From: Neurospora tetraspora
Lineage: Eukaryota > Ascomycota > Sordariomycetes > Sordariales > Sordariaceae
Direction: 5' to 3'
Assembly: GCF_033439725.1 (NCBI RefSeq)
Contig: NW_026944389.1
Span: 1,240,001-1,304,000, forward strand
DNA length: 64,000 bases
This document shows positions 23,601-37,389 of this stretch, piece after piece; the stretch's first letter is position 1, and each line of letters starts with the position of its first letter. The notes under the pieces are model-generated. The model ran no database searches. It saw nothing but the letters and a program-made list of their open reading frames with translations, and was not told the origin of the DNA. The translations under genes and the position numbers were made by a program.

Positions 23601-24330
23601 GTATTGCTGTATCGAATCGTATGTAGTCCGTCATACGTTGGTCACGTCTCCTGTGAGGAGGGCGAGTCAAGCTCGTCGGGGCATGTCTAAGCTCCGTTAG
23701 AGTTTTGAAGTCGAGTCAAAGAGTCGAATCTGAAGGGTCTGGATGAGGCAATGGTTGCAGTGTTTTAGCGTGGTGGATTTTCAGGCTTCCTGGACGGGTC
23801 TGAAGTTAGCGCAAGTTGCGGCTGGCTTCCAGTGGTACGTAGAGGGTGGTAAGGTGGGAGGACATGGACCAAGGGCTGGTCCCAGAAGAGGAGGGTTGCA
23901 ATTCCTCCATCCTTCTATCGATTGCGGACATTAGACAGTGGGCGGTGGATGGAGATGATCGATGGCCGGAAATGAAGGCAATCAAGTGGAAGATTATCAC
24001 TTGGTACGTTGTGACGGTTGCGGATTGGAAGTTGGGAATGAAAGTGGATTGGTCAAAAGAGTCAGGACGGGTGAAGAAGGCTGAGAGTTTGTTGTTGCTG
24101 TGTTTGCTTTGTGGTTGGTGGAAGTCGAAGAGACTGGAAGAAAGTTGACGCCGAGTGTCAAGCCTTGTGTTTGAGTGACGTCTAAGTGAATGCCGGCCGA
24201 TAACAGTCTCGCTATGGATTTGCAGCACACTTTGTTAGTGGATGGCAGGAGCTGCACAGACCTGTGAGCCATTCCCACACTCGAGCGCCTTGTCAGTTGC
24301 CAAGACTTTGCTAAGCTGGCTATAACAACT
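20635..24330. other. Upstream spacer of the Ran1-like kinase
   Basis: About 3.7 kb with no supported gene. Short ORFs on both strands have no recognisable content. The part nearest the kinase (20635-22200) is likely promoter and 5' untranslated leader, containing several short ATG-initiated ORFs. The composition turns AT-rich abruptly after about 24320. Confidence 0.45.
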
Positions 24331-24338
24331 AAGCGAGA

Positions 24339-24354
24339 ATATATATATATATAT
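24339..24354. repeat. (AT)8 simple repeat at the left edge of the RIP block
   Basis: Eight AT dinucleotides immediately outside the putative left terminal repeat of the degraded transposon. Confidence 0.9.
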
Positions 24355-24478
24355 TGTAAAATATCGTCTTTTTACATAATTTCTATATAGAATTAAAGCG
24401 CTACATAACTTCTTTTATTATACAAAGTAAATAAAGCAATTATATTTTATTAACTAATTGAACTATCGTAACAAAACA

Positions 24479-25100
24479 ATGTCTCCTAAGTCGATCTTAA
24501 AAAAGAACCAGAAGCGGACTCGTCGCGCCAACGTTACTTCAATCTACTTCGACGAAGATTAAGGTTCGAATCCAATACGCACCTCCACCCGCCCTACGAA
24601 AAAGAGCCGTATTCTTATTAAATTTAAAGAGGGGGGAATTTATCGCTAATTTATTTAAGAAGGCTGCCCCTAAAAAGGCTACCCCTAAGAAGGCTACCCC
24701 TAAGAAGGCTACCCCTAAGAAGACCGCCCCTAAGAAGGCCGCTCCTAAGAAAGCCGCCCCCAAGAAAAAGGCTACTCTTAAAAAGGTTACCCCTAAGAAT
24801 AAGGGGAAAGGGAAGGCACCCGCGCCAAAACCTTTTCTAAAATTAGCAATAGCGTTTCTAAAGCCCGAAATTAAAGCTACCCCCATATTCTCCTCCCCGC
24901 CTATACAACTAGCCCCTATCAAATTCTCTAACAACCCTAATAACGACCTCGATAGCGAACTCAATAACGACAAAGAAGAAAAGAAAGAAGAAGAGGAACA
25001 ACAACTCCCTAATTTTCTTATCTGCTTTACCATTAAAAAGAAGGCTATTAATATATTATTTTACTTCTTTAATAACAATAAAAACGTAATATCCCCAACC
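24479..25100 (+). pseudogene. Broken ORF with lysine-rich KKATP repeats (transposon ORF relic)
   Basis: An ATG at 24479 opens a basic 27-residue reading (MSPKSILKKNQKRTRR...) stopped by TAA at 24560. Downstream, after further stops, the plus strand reads as about seven tandem KKA(A/T)P units (24655-24780), then a basic linker and an acidic stretch (DKEEKKEEEEQQ). Degraded coding-like reading continues with many TAA/TAG stops to about 27 kb. This was probably the first ORF of the transposon, possibly a DNA-binding protein. I do not recognise its family. The hydrophobic minus-strand ORF over the same bases is its mirror image, not a gene. Confidence 0.5.
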
Positions 25101-27479
25101 TAACCGTATATTTTAACCTAACTACGTACCCGCAAATAAATCGTATTAGTTCCTAAGCCCGCTCTCCCTTCTTATATTTAAATAAAGTTTACAATAATAG
25201 GGTTATGCCCTACTACTCTTAAAATCAAACCTCCCACTATTCTTAACCGCGGAAACTATTAAAAAATCGAAATCGAATAAGAAAACGGTAAAATTTATAA
25301 TTAACGGTTTAAGATAACCGTATTTAGTAAGGTCCTTCGTTTATAAATAAAATATACCTAAAAGATTATCGCTAACGCAGCCGCTGCTAAAGTTAAATAT
25401 TAAGTTATCCTTTATAATATTACGTATACTACTAATATTTATAATAATAATAAGAAGAATAAAATTATAATTTATATAAAAACTATTATAATTACTTAAT
25501 TCAATAATAATAATTATAACTTTAATAGCGAAGGTATTATAAAGGTATATATCTGTAATAATACTACTTAGTACTATACTTTTACGCTTGCCTTTACTTT
25601 TACCTTCGTCGACCCGCTTATTATAATATTAACGCCTATCCTTATTATTAACGTACCCTTTACCCCTACTCCCTTTCGTAATATAATTAATCCCTTTATA
25701 ACTATTACACTACAATTATTATTATACGCGTCTAATACTTCTAAATCTAATATAAGGAGGAAGAATATAATTAATATGATATTAAAGGAAATTAATAAAT
25801 TTAATAAATAAGATTACGAGTAAGAAGTACGCGGAGAGTATAAGTCCTATGGTACTACGTACTATAAATTCTTTTAAACGTAGAAGTATAATATTAGGTA
25901 TAATTATAAGAATTATAATAAGGGAATTAACTATTAAATATATTACTTTATTAATAGTAATAAAATATATTATAACTTCTCTACTAAAAATGTAGGTAAG
26001 TAAGTAAAGGTTATTGCGGCTAGGTATATTACTATACGAAATCCCTATATTTTAATTATTTAAAAGATAATTATAATAAAGACCGCTGCAGTTAGTACTA
26101 ATTCGAATAGCGGGAAATATAGCAGTAATAAACTCCTAATATACATTAATATTATTAATATTATTAATAGTAATAATAGTAATACTAATATAAAATCTAT
26201 TAATAATCTTTTGTAAACAACGTTAAAAAGAAAGAGAGGCTATTAATACTATATTACTCCCTATACTAATTATACCTATACCTACTATATTAGTTAATAT
26301 ATTACCCTCTATATAGTTACTTTTATTACCTAACTCTCCCGCCTCTTCCTCTTTTCTCTATTATAACTACCTCTACTATTACTATACCGGCACTGGGTAC
26401 TATAATAACCCTACTAAACGCCGCTTTAAATATACTATTTAATTATTAGATTATTACGTTCTATAATTACCCTATTAATGATAAAATCCTAGTGGTTAAA
26501 TATAACCTTCTACCCTCATTTACTATATTTATACAAATACTCTTTATTTTACTTTTAATTATACTTCTAATACCTTTTTAATTATACTACCTTTTATCGC
26601 CGACGAAAATAAATTAATATAGCCGTAATCCCTTCTAATTCCTTCCTCCCCACTACCGCCCCCGCTATATAACCGTACCCTAAGCGAACTCATTATTAAA
26701 TTCTTCAAAACCTTCTGCCAGGAATATTATTTTAGGAAAATTATAGTAGCAGCACAAGCATTGCGGGTTCTAATTATACTATAGGAAGTATTTAAAAAAT
26801 TAAACGCCCCCGTTACGGATATTATAGCGCTCAAAGACTAACTAATCGAATAATTTATAAAATTAGGTTTTATAATAAAATTCTATACTTTCCTAAAAAA
26901 TAATATTAAAACCTTCTTTAAATAAAAATAATTAATAATCGCCTGAGTAAATAGCTTCTATAATATACCCTCTACCCTTTAATTAATAAATTTAATTAAC
27001 TATTATTATATACTAAACTCCCAATACGGCTTCATAATACGACCGACTAATATTACCACCTTCGAACTTAGCCTTATAAGAGTATTTACTTCTCTAACGG
27101 GTAATACGACCGCTAGCGGTAGCGTACTAAATAAATTATAACGAATCAATATATAATAAAAGAAGTAAACTATTCTAATTATAAGGAGGGATTTTATATA
27201 TTTCTAGTACTTTTATACACTCTTTTTATTATTATATAATTAAATACTACTACTCTACTTAATATTTCTAATATTTTTAGCACTTTTAATACTTCTAATA
27301 CCTTTAGTATTTTTAGCATTTTTGGTACTAGATTATAGGAAAAATCATACATTAACCCTCATATTACCTAGTTACCCTCCCTATCTACCCTCGCCTAATA
27401 ATATTACTAGTCTTTTTAAATTCTTCTAATTAGCTAGTATATAAAATCGTATAATTTTTATTAATATTATTAATACCCT

Positions 27480-28330
27480 TTATAATTAATTTCGCATTCT
27501 TAAAGTAGCTACGGATCTATTATACTCTATACCTAATACTTTTAATAATTCGATAGAGGAAAATAGGGAAATCTTTATTAGCTATCCTATCGCTACCCTC
27601 GTCGTTATATACCCGCTTTATATACTTCTTAAAATCGCTAAAGTATACATCGATCGGGTTAAATTCTAGGGAATATAGCAATAAATACTAGAATAATATA
27701 CCTATACTTATATACGTATAATAGAATCTATTACGTAAATACCAATTCGTATTATCTATTACTAAAATACTATTACGACCAGGAAAGGGATTTATTATAG
27801 GGAGGAAGCGATTTCTCAACTATTTAATAAACCCCAAGGCATTTATCTATCCCTTAAAGACTAATATTTCGAGTACACTATCAACCAATATAATTAAGAG
27901 AATATAATACTACTTACTATACTTAAAGCAGCTCGATATTATTATAACAGTATTACGGGGAATCTAACTAATATAATAAGCTCTATCACATCGATTTATA
28001 CTAAATTTATTATAAAAAACGAATATCTTTATAATAAATAATAATAATTTTATTATCTACTCTATTACTAGCCTAGGCTCCTATTATACTACTTTAAACG
28101 CTAGCTTCTTTTTCTTCTAACGCTCCTAATATAGATAGCGCCGTATAATTTCAATCAATACGTATACATCGTATTCGTTAGCTAAGAAGCTATAAATTTC
28201 GTTGAAGTATAAGGATAGTTTCAATATTAATAACTTTATAACCTCCTTTACGATGTTAATAATAATATAGTGATTACGAACGGTTACTATAATTACGAAT
28301 ATATTTCTATAGCCTACATAGGGAACTTTC
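27480..28330 (-). pseudogene. Tc1/mariner-like DDE transposase relic
   Basis: Read on the minus strand with stops ignored, the frame contains the hallmark catalytic-core blocks of fungal Tc1/mariner transposases. A FLP..NPFPGRNSILVIDN segment (about 27820-27750) carries the second catalytic Asp. A YSLEFNPID segment (about 27680-27650) corresponds to the YSPDFNPIE block with the third acidic residue, and is followed by FSDFKKYIKR. An upstream helical region (FNEIYSFLANEYDVYV) near 28200 resembles the DNA-binding domain. Numerous in-frame TAA/TAG codons, consistent with RIP, make it non-functional. Confidence 0.65.
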
Positions 28331-29239
28331 TAGAATTTTAGGACGCTCGAAAGGGTAGTATTAACTTACTAGTAATACTAAAGTTGCATTTATATCAATA
28401 TATTATATGCTCGTAAACGCTAATAGTTATAGTGATATCTTTAATAGGTTTGTTGTTATAGAGTATTAAGTTTACGACGGTTCGCTAATTCGAATTAAGA
28501 AAGTTTACTATATTATATAGCATAATAAGAATAAATATAATAAAAACGCTAAATAAAATGATAGCTAATATACTAATATTAAAATACTAGTTTTTTGGTG
28601 CAGATTTCAATATTTTACAATGCAATATAATTAATTTACGTTAATTAAAACGGTTAAATCTAATCAATCTATCAAATTTATATTCAAGTCGGTATTGTGG
28701 CCAACTCAACACAACTAGCGCGCCAAGACTGATAAGGCGTTTGAGTGTGGGAACATCGATCAGACGCCCCAGTGCAAGTTAATCGAAAGATGTCCCTTGA
28801 ATCGGCAGGTGCCCCGCATCCCTTGAACTTCAATTACAAAACACCAGTGTTCGCTCCTGCCATGTACAACTGCAAAACTGAAGAGTCTTTTCAATTGTAA
28901 TATTTGATTGGCCAGGCAGCCATCATGAGCTCTTCAGTCTACGCAGGCAGTACCTCTAGGCAGTAGGTCCTTCCTCCTCATCTCCCCGCTAGCAGGAGGT
29001 AACGTAGAAGTCCCATCTCGATTCCTTCTTCCTCTTTCCATGAACCAAGTGATAGGATGCAACCACGCTCGCTCTTTCACGGTTCCATTGCAGCAAATGA
29101 TGCGCAGCTTCCTGCATCCCTCATCTGTCAACTCTCAACCCTCCCCCCATCCCCCTTCTCGAAATTTATCCTTTGTTGGATGCTCGACGGCTGGGCGGGC
29201 GTCTAGGTAATTTCACCAGACTCTCCCAGTTTGATATCT

Positions 29240-30240
29240 CGAGCCGCTTGCAACATGGCCGTCGAAGCCGTGGCCCGCCGTGGCCGCATCCCGACAAGCT
29301 TCCAAGGCCTTATCCGAGTATCCACGAGTACAACAGATATGATATCTGCAAGACCGTCAACAGGTGCTCATTTCAGGGCCTGCCTATTTTAGGAAGCATC
29401 GACGACGAGCAGAAAGAAGCAACAACAGAAAGCTCCCTGGTGATCCAAGTCTGCAGTATAGGGTTTCATTATTGGCCGCCTCCCTGCAATTCCTTCCATT
29501 CGAGTGCCATTCGACTCCCACACTATGAGAATTGGCAGAATGCACTCATCACACTGACGGCACAACAATTGGTGGACCAACAACCTTCTCGTCAGCCGAG
29601 GCCACCCCTTCTTCCTTTTCTTCGACGGCCATAACCACGCCCACGCCCACGGTCCCACGGGTGGCGGCGCTGTGACGGCGCTAACTGTGGCAGCTTGAGA
29701 CGGTCCCAGAACCACTCCGGCGGCATGTTCCAGAAGGCCGGGTCCCGTTTTGAATCTCGGGCCAAGACAGCCTGGTCTGAGCGGCCCACGATGACGACGG
29801 GCACGGCGACGAGCATGGCTTTATGAAGATCTTCCCCGCCCATACTACAGCCGAGCACATCAACTAGTCCCCGCATAACGCCCGTCAATCACGGCTCACA
29901 ACATCATGCCGGCGAGTCCATGGGCTGCTGAGTCAGACATCAATCTCGCCATAAGTACGCTTGCTTCGAGAACCCTGGCCGAAGGATCCGCGAACACCAA
30001 CGAATTCTACCTCAAGATATCCAGGCGCCTATCATCCCCAAGAACACTTTTGTTGACGCACCGCGGTCGTCGATCTCGATGGAAGCTCGTCACCGTCGTT
30101 AGGAACAGACAAGGCGGGGCAAATTACCATCCTGGACATTTACATCATTTGCAACCACTCACAAGTTGCTCCCTTGGAGGGGAACTACAGCCGCACGTCA
30201 TCGGTAACGGCCGATCTGTGACCATCCACTGACTCTGCAT
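29240..30240 (+). pseudogene. Scattered coding-like relics of an unknown gene
   Basis: Several short plus-strand readings look protein-like but sit in different frames: MAVEAVARRGRIPTSFQG near 29254, ESDINLAISTLASRTLAEG near 29932, and DKAGQITILDIYIICNHSQ near 30110. Between them are stops without convincing splice sites. A competing minus-strand reading (VVIVGRSDQAVLARDSK, near 29780) is equally protein-like. At most this is a decayed gene; the family is not recognised. Confidence 0.2.
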
Positions 30241-33200
30241 GGCGGTGATCAGAAAATAATTTGGGCTAATCGTGCCAGCTTCCAACCAAAGCCTCCAAAC
30301 GGAAGAAACGATTCCGGATTCCCGTCTAAGCCAGCCATGACCAACTTCCAGCTACGCCGACCGGAGCCACCGTGATTGTCATCTTATGCTCTTCTCGCTT
30401 CCATGTAGGGCCTCCCCGTATCATAGCAAGGCTCTATCAGCTATGGTCCATGAATGGTCATGCTGTCTTCAAAGAAACGGAACAAGCTTCATCAAACCCA
30501 ATCGAACCCCGTCAGGCGTTATGTCAGGCATGAATGGGTGGGGTCTAGATGGATTCAGTGTAGAGGGCGCGGCATATGTCTCTCACATCATCCAGCATGT
30601 CTGTGTACGCACGTGTTCAGGCTGGTGGAAGGAGGGCTCCGTGGAAATGCAAAGCTTCCACTACTCCCTCCTTCTAGGTAGCCCAACCATCCAAGTGGCT
30701 CGGCCTTGGGAATGGGTTGGCTGTGTGCTCATATTTCAATAGCCAACCGCAGCATTGGATTTGATATAGGGTTGGACGAGCCACTAGTGGATGGGCAAGC
30801 GCTCTCGCCAACATCACGATACTAGTTGTCAAACACGGCATGTACAACCCCGTGACTTCCAGGACATGCAAATCAGCATAGCCGCATTTCGCGGAGTTCG
30901 GAATGCCATCTCAGCGAGGGCCAATGCGAAACAATGATCGCCGCCTACCATGATCTGGCTCACTCGTCCCTTCTTCGACTTGGGGCGTGAGAACTAACTC
31001 GTCGTGTATCCTTCACCTCATATTTTTCCATCCAAAATGCGTAAGTACGCAGGCTGACAGGAAATTACTTCGTACCAACAAGAACACCTGAACAATTCTC
31101 TTTTCACCTAGCTAGGAGCGCTGCCATCATTAAGTCTGAGGCATTGTGGTACGTCTCTTCTGGTCAACTCATATGAGAACCAAATATTCGGCAGGACCAC
31201 GCGTTGAGCACGTCAAAGCCTTAATAAGTGCCCTGGTATTTCTTTTGCTTCTTGGACCCGGCCACCTCCGATGTACACAAGTTTCCAATAACAAGCAGCT
31301 CGTCATTTCACAACAGTCCTAAGTCAGTATCAGCAATTGGCAGCAATATATCCACAATGGTGCTCCCATTATATCTTCAATATGATACTAAAAATGGCAT
31401 GAGCAGTACTTTCAAAGAAATGCAGCGAAGAGAAGTCAATCAGCTAGGAACACTGTACGATGCGAAATGAATATCTGGGCTCTGTCACAACGGTGCAGAT
31501 GACTGAAAAAAAGGCAGGGCGAACTCTGAAGAACTTCTGTATACGGATATTCACACCGACCTGTCCGCAATTGGACTCAAAAGAAGGTCAATCTCCACCG
31601 AAACCCGGTAACGCTCGTGGTCGCCTCACAAAACAACGGAATAATACGTTGGAACCCCGGTGGTGACATCCTACTGAAGTGCATCGCAATTGTACGACTT
31701 CGTTGGTGCCGTTGATAGGGGCGGCTCTTCCTGTTTGAAGGTTCAAGTAAGGCGCTCCATCCAGTGATGCCAGGCGTTGAACTAACCTGGTCATCACATC
31801 TCGATTTCATCACTCATCGATCACGAACTCACCTTTAGCTCAATCCCAATCTCGGTGGCCCTGCTTCTTCATCAGGCCTGTTGCGCTACGCACACACCTA
31901 CAAAGGCCTCATATCGGCGTGTATCTGTGCCCTACGACGACAGCAATCGCACATTTTAGCTCGTGGCACAGTCGGAAAGGGCAGCGTCAACTCAACATGA
32001 CCGATCCCTGCCAAGAATTGGCTCCGAACCAACAGCAGCATGCACGGCAGACAGGAGGGAGCACATAGAAACGCGGTGGAACAGTTGAGGCCGCCGCAAG
32101 ATCCTGTCGTGATACGCGACACTCCGCTCGAGGGTCGAAGAAACTGGACACATGAACCAACCAACTTCACGGTGAGACTTGCGAGATCGGGTGGACGGTC
32201 TTCAGAGTCGAGACAGCGAATGGTCTTCTTCACTAATTTCGATGCTGTGGCCTTCGGTAAATGGGGAGCAAAGTTGCTAGCAGTTGTCAGTTTATTGATC
32301 CAGGCCTGTCATGAAAACATCAACCAGAAAGGGGCCACCACCCGTAGCAAAGACAAGATATTGACTTCTTGATCAAGCATATCAAGCCGGATGAGCCCAA
32401 CTTGCTGTCCACGCTCGGGGAGAAGATCTGAATGCGCAAGAAAGGGAAATGAAAACTCGATTTGGACCTACTGACATTTTGGGTACCTCTAGTCTATACC
32501 CAGCTTGACAATTCCAAGTTGAACATATCCTTTCCACAGACAGCACCCTCCTACTTCTGTGATCTCAACGCACGGCTGAAGGAATATCAGAATAACCCTT
32601 GTACGGCGACACCCATTATGTAGCTACCCGCTCACAAGCTACCCGCCGTCCCGGGGTGATACTTCCAGCAGCAGTAGCAGCACTTGAAGGCAGGGCGGAC
32701 AATCGACTCAACAAAACATACGAATCCGAAATCGCATACTTACTTACACCTACCTCCCTTGCGCTCAATATCAGCAGTTCCCGCTGGCAGGCGTCGACCT
32801 GAATGGCGTCCCGAGCGAAATAGCGGCCTATGCAGTCATTGATCTGCCATCATAGCCTCCTTAGCGGCACCCTATCTCCAAGGGCGTCCCGATGTGTCAC
32901 ACATACACATCCACGCACTACATTTGCACTACTTGGCTATTTGCCCTACCTGACTGGGTTTTCGCCAGATGTACAACACTGACTGCCTGCGCACAGGTAT
33001 TTCCCGGGAACTGGACGACGTTGTGTCCGCGAAATTCTCAGCTTCGTCGGGCCTGTCATCCGCCTTACCAGCCGACTGACCTAAAGCCGTGGGTCTGTAC
33101 GCCGCAGTATGCCCCGTATAGAGGCGGGCTCTGTACTTGTGAGCCGGCGGGAAAACAGGATGCGTACGCATGCTCTACGTTTTTGCTCCCTGCGGGGAAG

Positions 33201-36200
33201 AATGGACGGCAACAGTAACACTCACTTATCGGTCGGGTCCGACTCAGGATGAGACAAAACCATGGTTCTCTATAGGTTAGACACTGGACGCTGTCTGGCT
33301 CAGTGGCTGAGTGACCTTCTCAGTGTTATGTTGAGCTAGATTACTGACATCCGTCGCATATTGTGAGCAACGAGTCTTTGCCACAGTTGCCATTACGTTG
33401 CTCTTCATAACTGGCTTGTAGGGAAGTCATTGCATGTTCCGAACCTCCGTGCTCCTAGAATGGATGATCTCCAGTCACATAACCCTGTGATGATAGCCCT
33501 CGTGAAAAGGGCCAAGCCATTCAAGCCTCTGGAGTTGTCCGTGCCACCTGTCGAACAGGAGCCTCCGGTTTATGACCTGTTAATAAACACTTAGCCGCAA
33601 CTTAATCAACGCAGCAAGAATTACTGTTTGACCCATATTGATTTAGCCTCATGGAAATACCACCTCTAATGGAGGACTCGTTCTCCGCAAGAAGGGGTCA
33701 GTTTCACTGGTAAACAGTATTCCGGGGCCTCGCCACCGGCCTTGGACACTTGAAACACGCCCCATAACCACGTTTACCGTTGGTACTCATTTCAGCGTTC
33801 ATTAACATAGATTAAATAGTCTGGCTATAGAAGCCGTATGGCGGCGCCTCATCTTATAGATCTCCAGCTCCGTCTGTCGTCTATCGCAGGATGTAACACG
33901 ACCGAGCAATGACTGTCTTATGGCTAGGTTTTGCTCACTCAAGGGTTACGGCTTACAGAATGAATTCTGTCACTTCTTCTCATTACGGGGGCATTGCAAT
34001 TGAGGCCAGAGCACACGAATCGCCGCCTCACTCGTGCACGCCACATCTGATCTCACTTCACTGCTGATGAGCATTTCACCAACGGCACAGTTGTCTGCAA
34101 TTCGGAGTTTACACGGAACAGACGATTATCGAAGAAGTTGTTTCAGTGTACGGCCAACCAATAACGGACAAGCAGGCGGATGAGCGGTTGATCACCACAA
34201 CACCACAACGGGAGATCTCCCGCGGCTGATGATGTTGGTGGCGGGCATGTAAAAAGACATGGCCAGTGGTTGGTTCGTCAATCCCAACCAGCCAACGTCA
34301 GGTGCGTGGAAAAACGAAGGCAACTCTCATCATCAACGTCCTGGTACATGGTCAGTCCAACGTCAAAGAATAGACACCAACGCCATTGACTGGCTGTGTG
34401 TTGACAGAAACACCACAATCCGGCTGTATAGGATGTTCCATCCGGACAGCATAATCGTACAAGTATCACACAGCCAGCAATGGTAAGGCGGATTTACTTT
34501 CCCGTAGTATGCTGCTGTGCACTGGAAACACAAATGGGCCCAGGACTGGAAGAAAGAGGCCCGTTACCAGACGGTCAAGTGCGCCCAGGTTATGTCCATT
34601 GCTGTGACTACAGGCCCCTTTTCCCACCAGGCAACTTTCCGCTTGATCGGATGGTGATGAGCCAGCTTTGTGCACCACTCGATCTTTCAGAGTTGGATAT
34701 GCTGGGGTGGTGATGAGGATCTACCGTGACACTTGATATGGCGGGGGGCTCACACTATCCCGTAACTCCTTGCTCTTGAATTCGCCTAGCCACTCGCTGC
34801 ATCCTATAGTGAAAGGTTGCCAACCAAGCACGACATCCCTCAAGGCAAAGAGGATTAGACCACCGGATGTCTATTCCAGGCAATAAACCCCGAACGCATA
34901 TCGACCTACTTGTCACCAACCTCAATTACTAAGACCAACACAGCGTCAAACATGGTCACTGCTCCCGAACCAAAACCTGGACTAAACCCAAACCACATAC
35001 CCTATACAACAAGAGACACCGAGAGAAGGTCTTCGCGCTCCTTTCTGTTTGACGATAGATGGACAAACTTTCGAGACCTACATCCTTCGATACATAAAAC
35101 AGAACCTCCACATCCACTGCTTCACCAGTCACCACAAACTGAATCCAAACGCACCGAACCGAACCGGCAGAGACACACCGAGGTCCGAAACAGGAAGCGC
35201 CAGAATAGTTAGTAGAGCATTACTTGGAGTATCCCAAAAGCGCACAGGTGCTACGGAGAATAGATTGCGATGTGCTACGGTACGGTGTCAGTGCGGTCGG
35301 TCGGTAGATGGAAGGAGCAATGTTTTACTTTTACCACAGAGCAAGTGAGCCAGTGAGTGAGTGAGTGAACACTGAAGCGGGTAAGTGAACACTACCTACC
35401 TTAAACACGGGTCCTGATTGAAGTCAAGGTAAGCAAGTAAGAGCAACTAGAAGTGAGCAAGTGGCACGCCCCGGCCGTCCGAGATGTCTGAGGCGGGTAA
35501 CTACACTGCACCTTGCTACACCACATGAGAGACAGAGAGAGACATAGCAAAGCGGCTGGCTGCCGGTCCGGTAGCCGGGACGCACGCGCGCGGCCTACCA
35601 GGCTGAATGACTTGACTGAGTGAGTAAGTGACTGAGGCGCGAGGAGGCGACGCGGGAAGAATTACAATACACACTTTCGGGTTGTGATTGATCACTTTTT
35701 CTGTGTGCAAGTTTCAAGCCAGCAAGCCAAACTCCGAGGGTGGTAGTGAAGCCTCATTTTCAGGACAAGGTCCAATATGGAGGCGGGTGAGAGTGAGATT
35801 GTATCAGATTCAGATTGTGCCCTGGCGAGAGATTGGCGGCTTCCCGCTATGTTTCCAACAGGTCCGGAAACGTAGAAATATGCATGGAAAGAAGGAAGGA
35901 ACGGCGTGGGGTGAGACTGTAAGTGACTTGAAGAGATTTTTCTTGATGGACCCTTGATGTGAGGGGCACTTTCCTTGAACATTTTATCACGGGTGATGAT
36001 ATTTTGTTGCGCAGTTCGCGCCTTCCATAATTCGAAGAATTGTCACCAGTGCTTGCAAGATCAGACCGAGACTTACGTATGACTTCATGTCTCCGCCAGA
36101 AAGAGCAAATAAAGAGCGTCCAGTCCGAGTCCGGTCTTCATAACATTCATTCCCTCGTCCATTTTGCTATTCCAGTCCCGCTTTCACCATGTGGTATCTT

Positions 36201-36890
36201 ACGTATTTCCAACCTGAAATCAATCCCACTCAGAACGAAGAAATCGGATAGCACCAACAAATGCATCAAGATGGATACAAGTATCTACACCGTTTCGTCA
36301 TACACTACCATGTACAAGACACTTGACGGCCCTTGAGGCTCCTCAAACTCAAATTCAAAGGGACCTGTAGACGGCCTTCATAGAACGACTCCCCTCCCTC
36401 CTCTTCCTTCCAGGGCGTTAATTTCCATCAGGAATGTTAAAGTTACCAACGGACATATTCAGCATAATATCAGCACAGATACACGTACCCCAAGGCAGAA
36501 AGCAGAGTTGGTATAACATAGGTACCTGTTCAGTCAACCAACACCACACACTATCACCAAGGCAGAATGTCCACCACTGCTGCACTTCACTCACTCCTTC
36601 GTCCTTCACGCCTCTCTATCCCTGCTGTGCTTGCTTGTTCTCATCATTCGGACTTGTTGGTGTTGGTCCGAATCTCCTGTGATATGAAACCAAGCAATGT
36701 TGGAAATATTAGCCCGACTATATGTTATTTTGTTGACCTGTCATTTTTTATACCCGCTCCCTCTCGGCTCCCTGCGGATCCAAATACAGGCACTAACAAC
36801 ACAAGTTGGAAAAAACCGAGTGAATGTGTGATGTGATGTGACGTCCATCGGGATACGCTCCATGCGGCTTCCCGGCGAGGCGAGCGAGAT

Positions 36891-36911
36891 GCTGCTGCTG
36901 CTGCTGCTGCT
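36891..36911. repeat. (CTG)7 microsatellite
   Basis: An uninterrupted run of GCT/CTG triplets in the presumed 3' flank of the PRP4 kinase gene. Confidence 0.9.
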
Positions 36912-37389
36912 AGTTGGGACGGGAAGCGGCAAGGGGAATTTGGAAATATCAAATGTGTGGACGGGATACGCAACGAGATGACGGTAAAGCATAGCACAGT
37001 ATAGCACAACACACAAAGTATCTTTTAGTGGGAAGAGAAAGGGAGAGCCAACAGACAACGACCATGCTGTTGGGCTGTATGGAAGATTCAGCTTGAATGG
37101 ATGTGCGGAAGAGGATGCATGAAAAAAGTAGTAATGAATGCAGTTAAGCGATTAATTAACGCCGTTCGCCTCCTTCTTGTATGTGTTTTATCTCACCTCA
37201 CTTCACTGTGTGTGTACAACCGCTCTATGGAAGTCCCTATCGTACTTGTCGCTCACGAAAGCATCATACCTATGCTCAGCCTTGCCTAACAGCATATGCC
37301 TAGTCATATACAAAAATGATACCTTGATAATATAGTATACCGATATACCATTCACGGCCAGCCACACGTCTGCCTCAAAATATGCCCAT

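Larger units (their letters stand above)
24300..28690. mobile_element. RIP-degraded transposon block with mariner-like relic
   Basis: The sequence is strongly AT-saturated over about 4.3 kb, with long TA-rich words and stop codons in all frames, as expected after repeat-induced point mutation of a duplicated element. A near-identical inverted pair marks possible ends: ATTGTAAAATATCG at 24353-24366 and CAATATTTTACAAT at 28608-28621 (one mismatch). Inside lie a lysine-rich ORF relic on the plus strand and a transposase relic on the minus strand. Flanking DNA returns to ordinary composition within about 70 bp on each side. Such blocks are usually heterochromatic and DNA-methylated in Neurospora. 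Confidence 0.85.
28691..37389. other. 8.7 kb gene-poor region right of the RIP block
   Basis: No complete gene is supported. Weak coding-like relics occur at 29240-30240. The remainder (30.3-37.3 kb) contains only short unrelated ORFs, a GTGA-type microsatellite near 35354-35370 and a CTG run at 36891-36911. The last kilobase is probably the 3' untranslated and terminator region of the PRP4 kinase gene. Confidence 0.45.

Noticed and set aside
24539-25033. Hydrophobic minus-strand ORF with FLGVA repeats in the RIP block
   Set aside because: It is the reverse complement of the KKATP repeats; no start context or family support.
31898-32233. 111-codon minus-strand ORF with several cysteines
   Set aside because: No recognised motif and an equally open plus-strand frame; treated as chance.
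33293-33303. tRNA A-box-like word TGGCTCAGTGG
   Set aside because: No B-box (GGTTCGANTCC-like) at the right distance and no acceptor stem can be formed.
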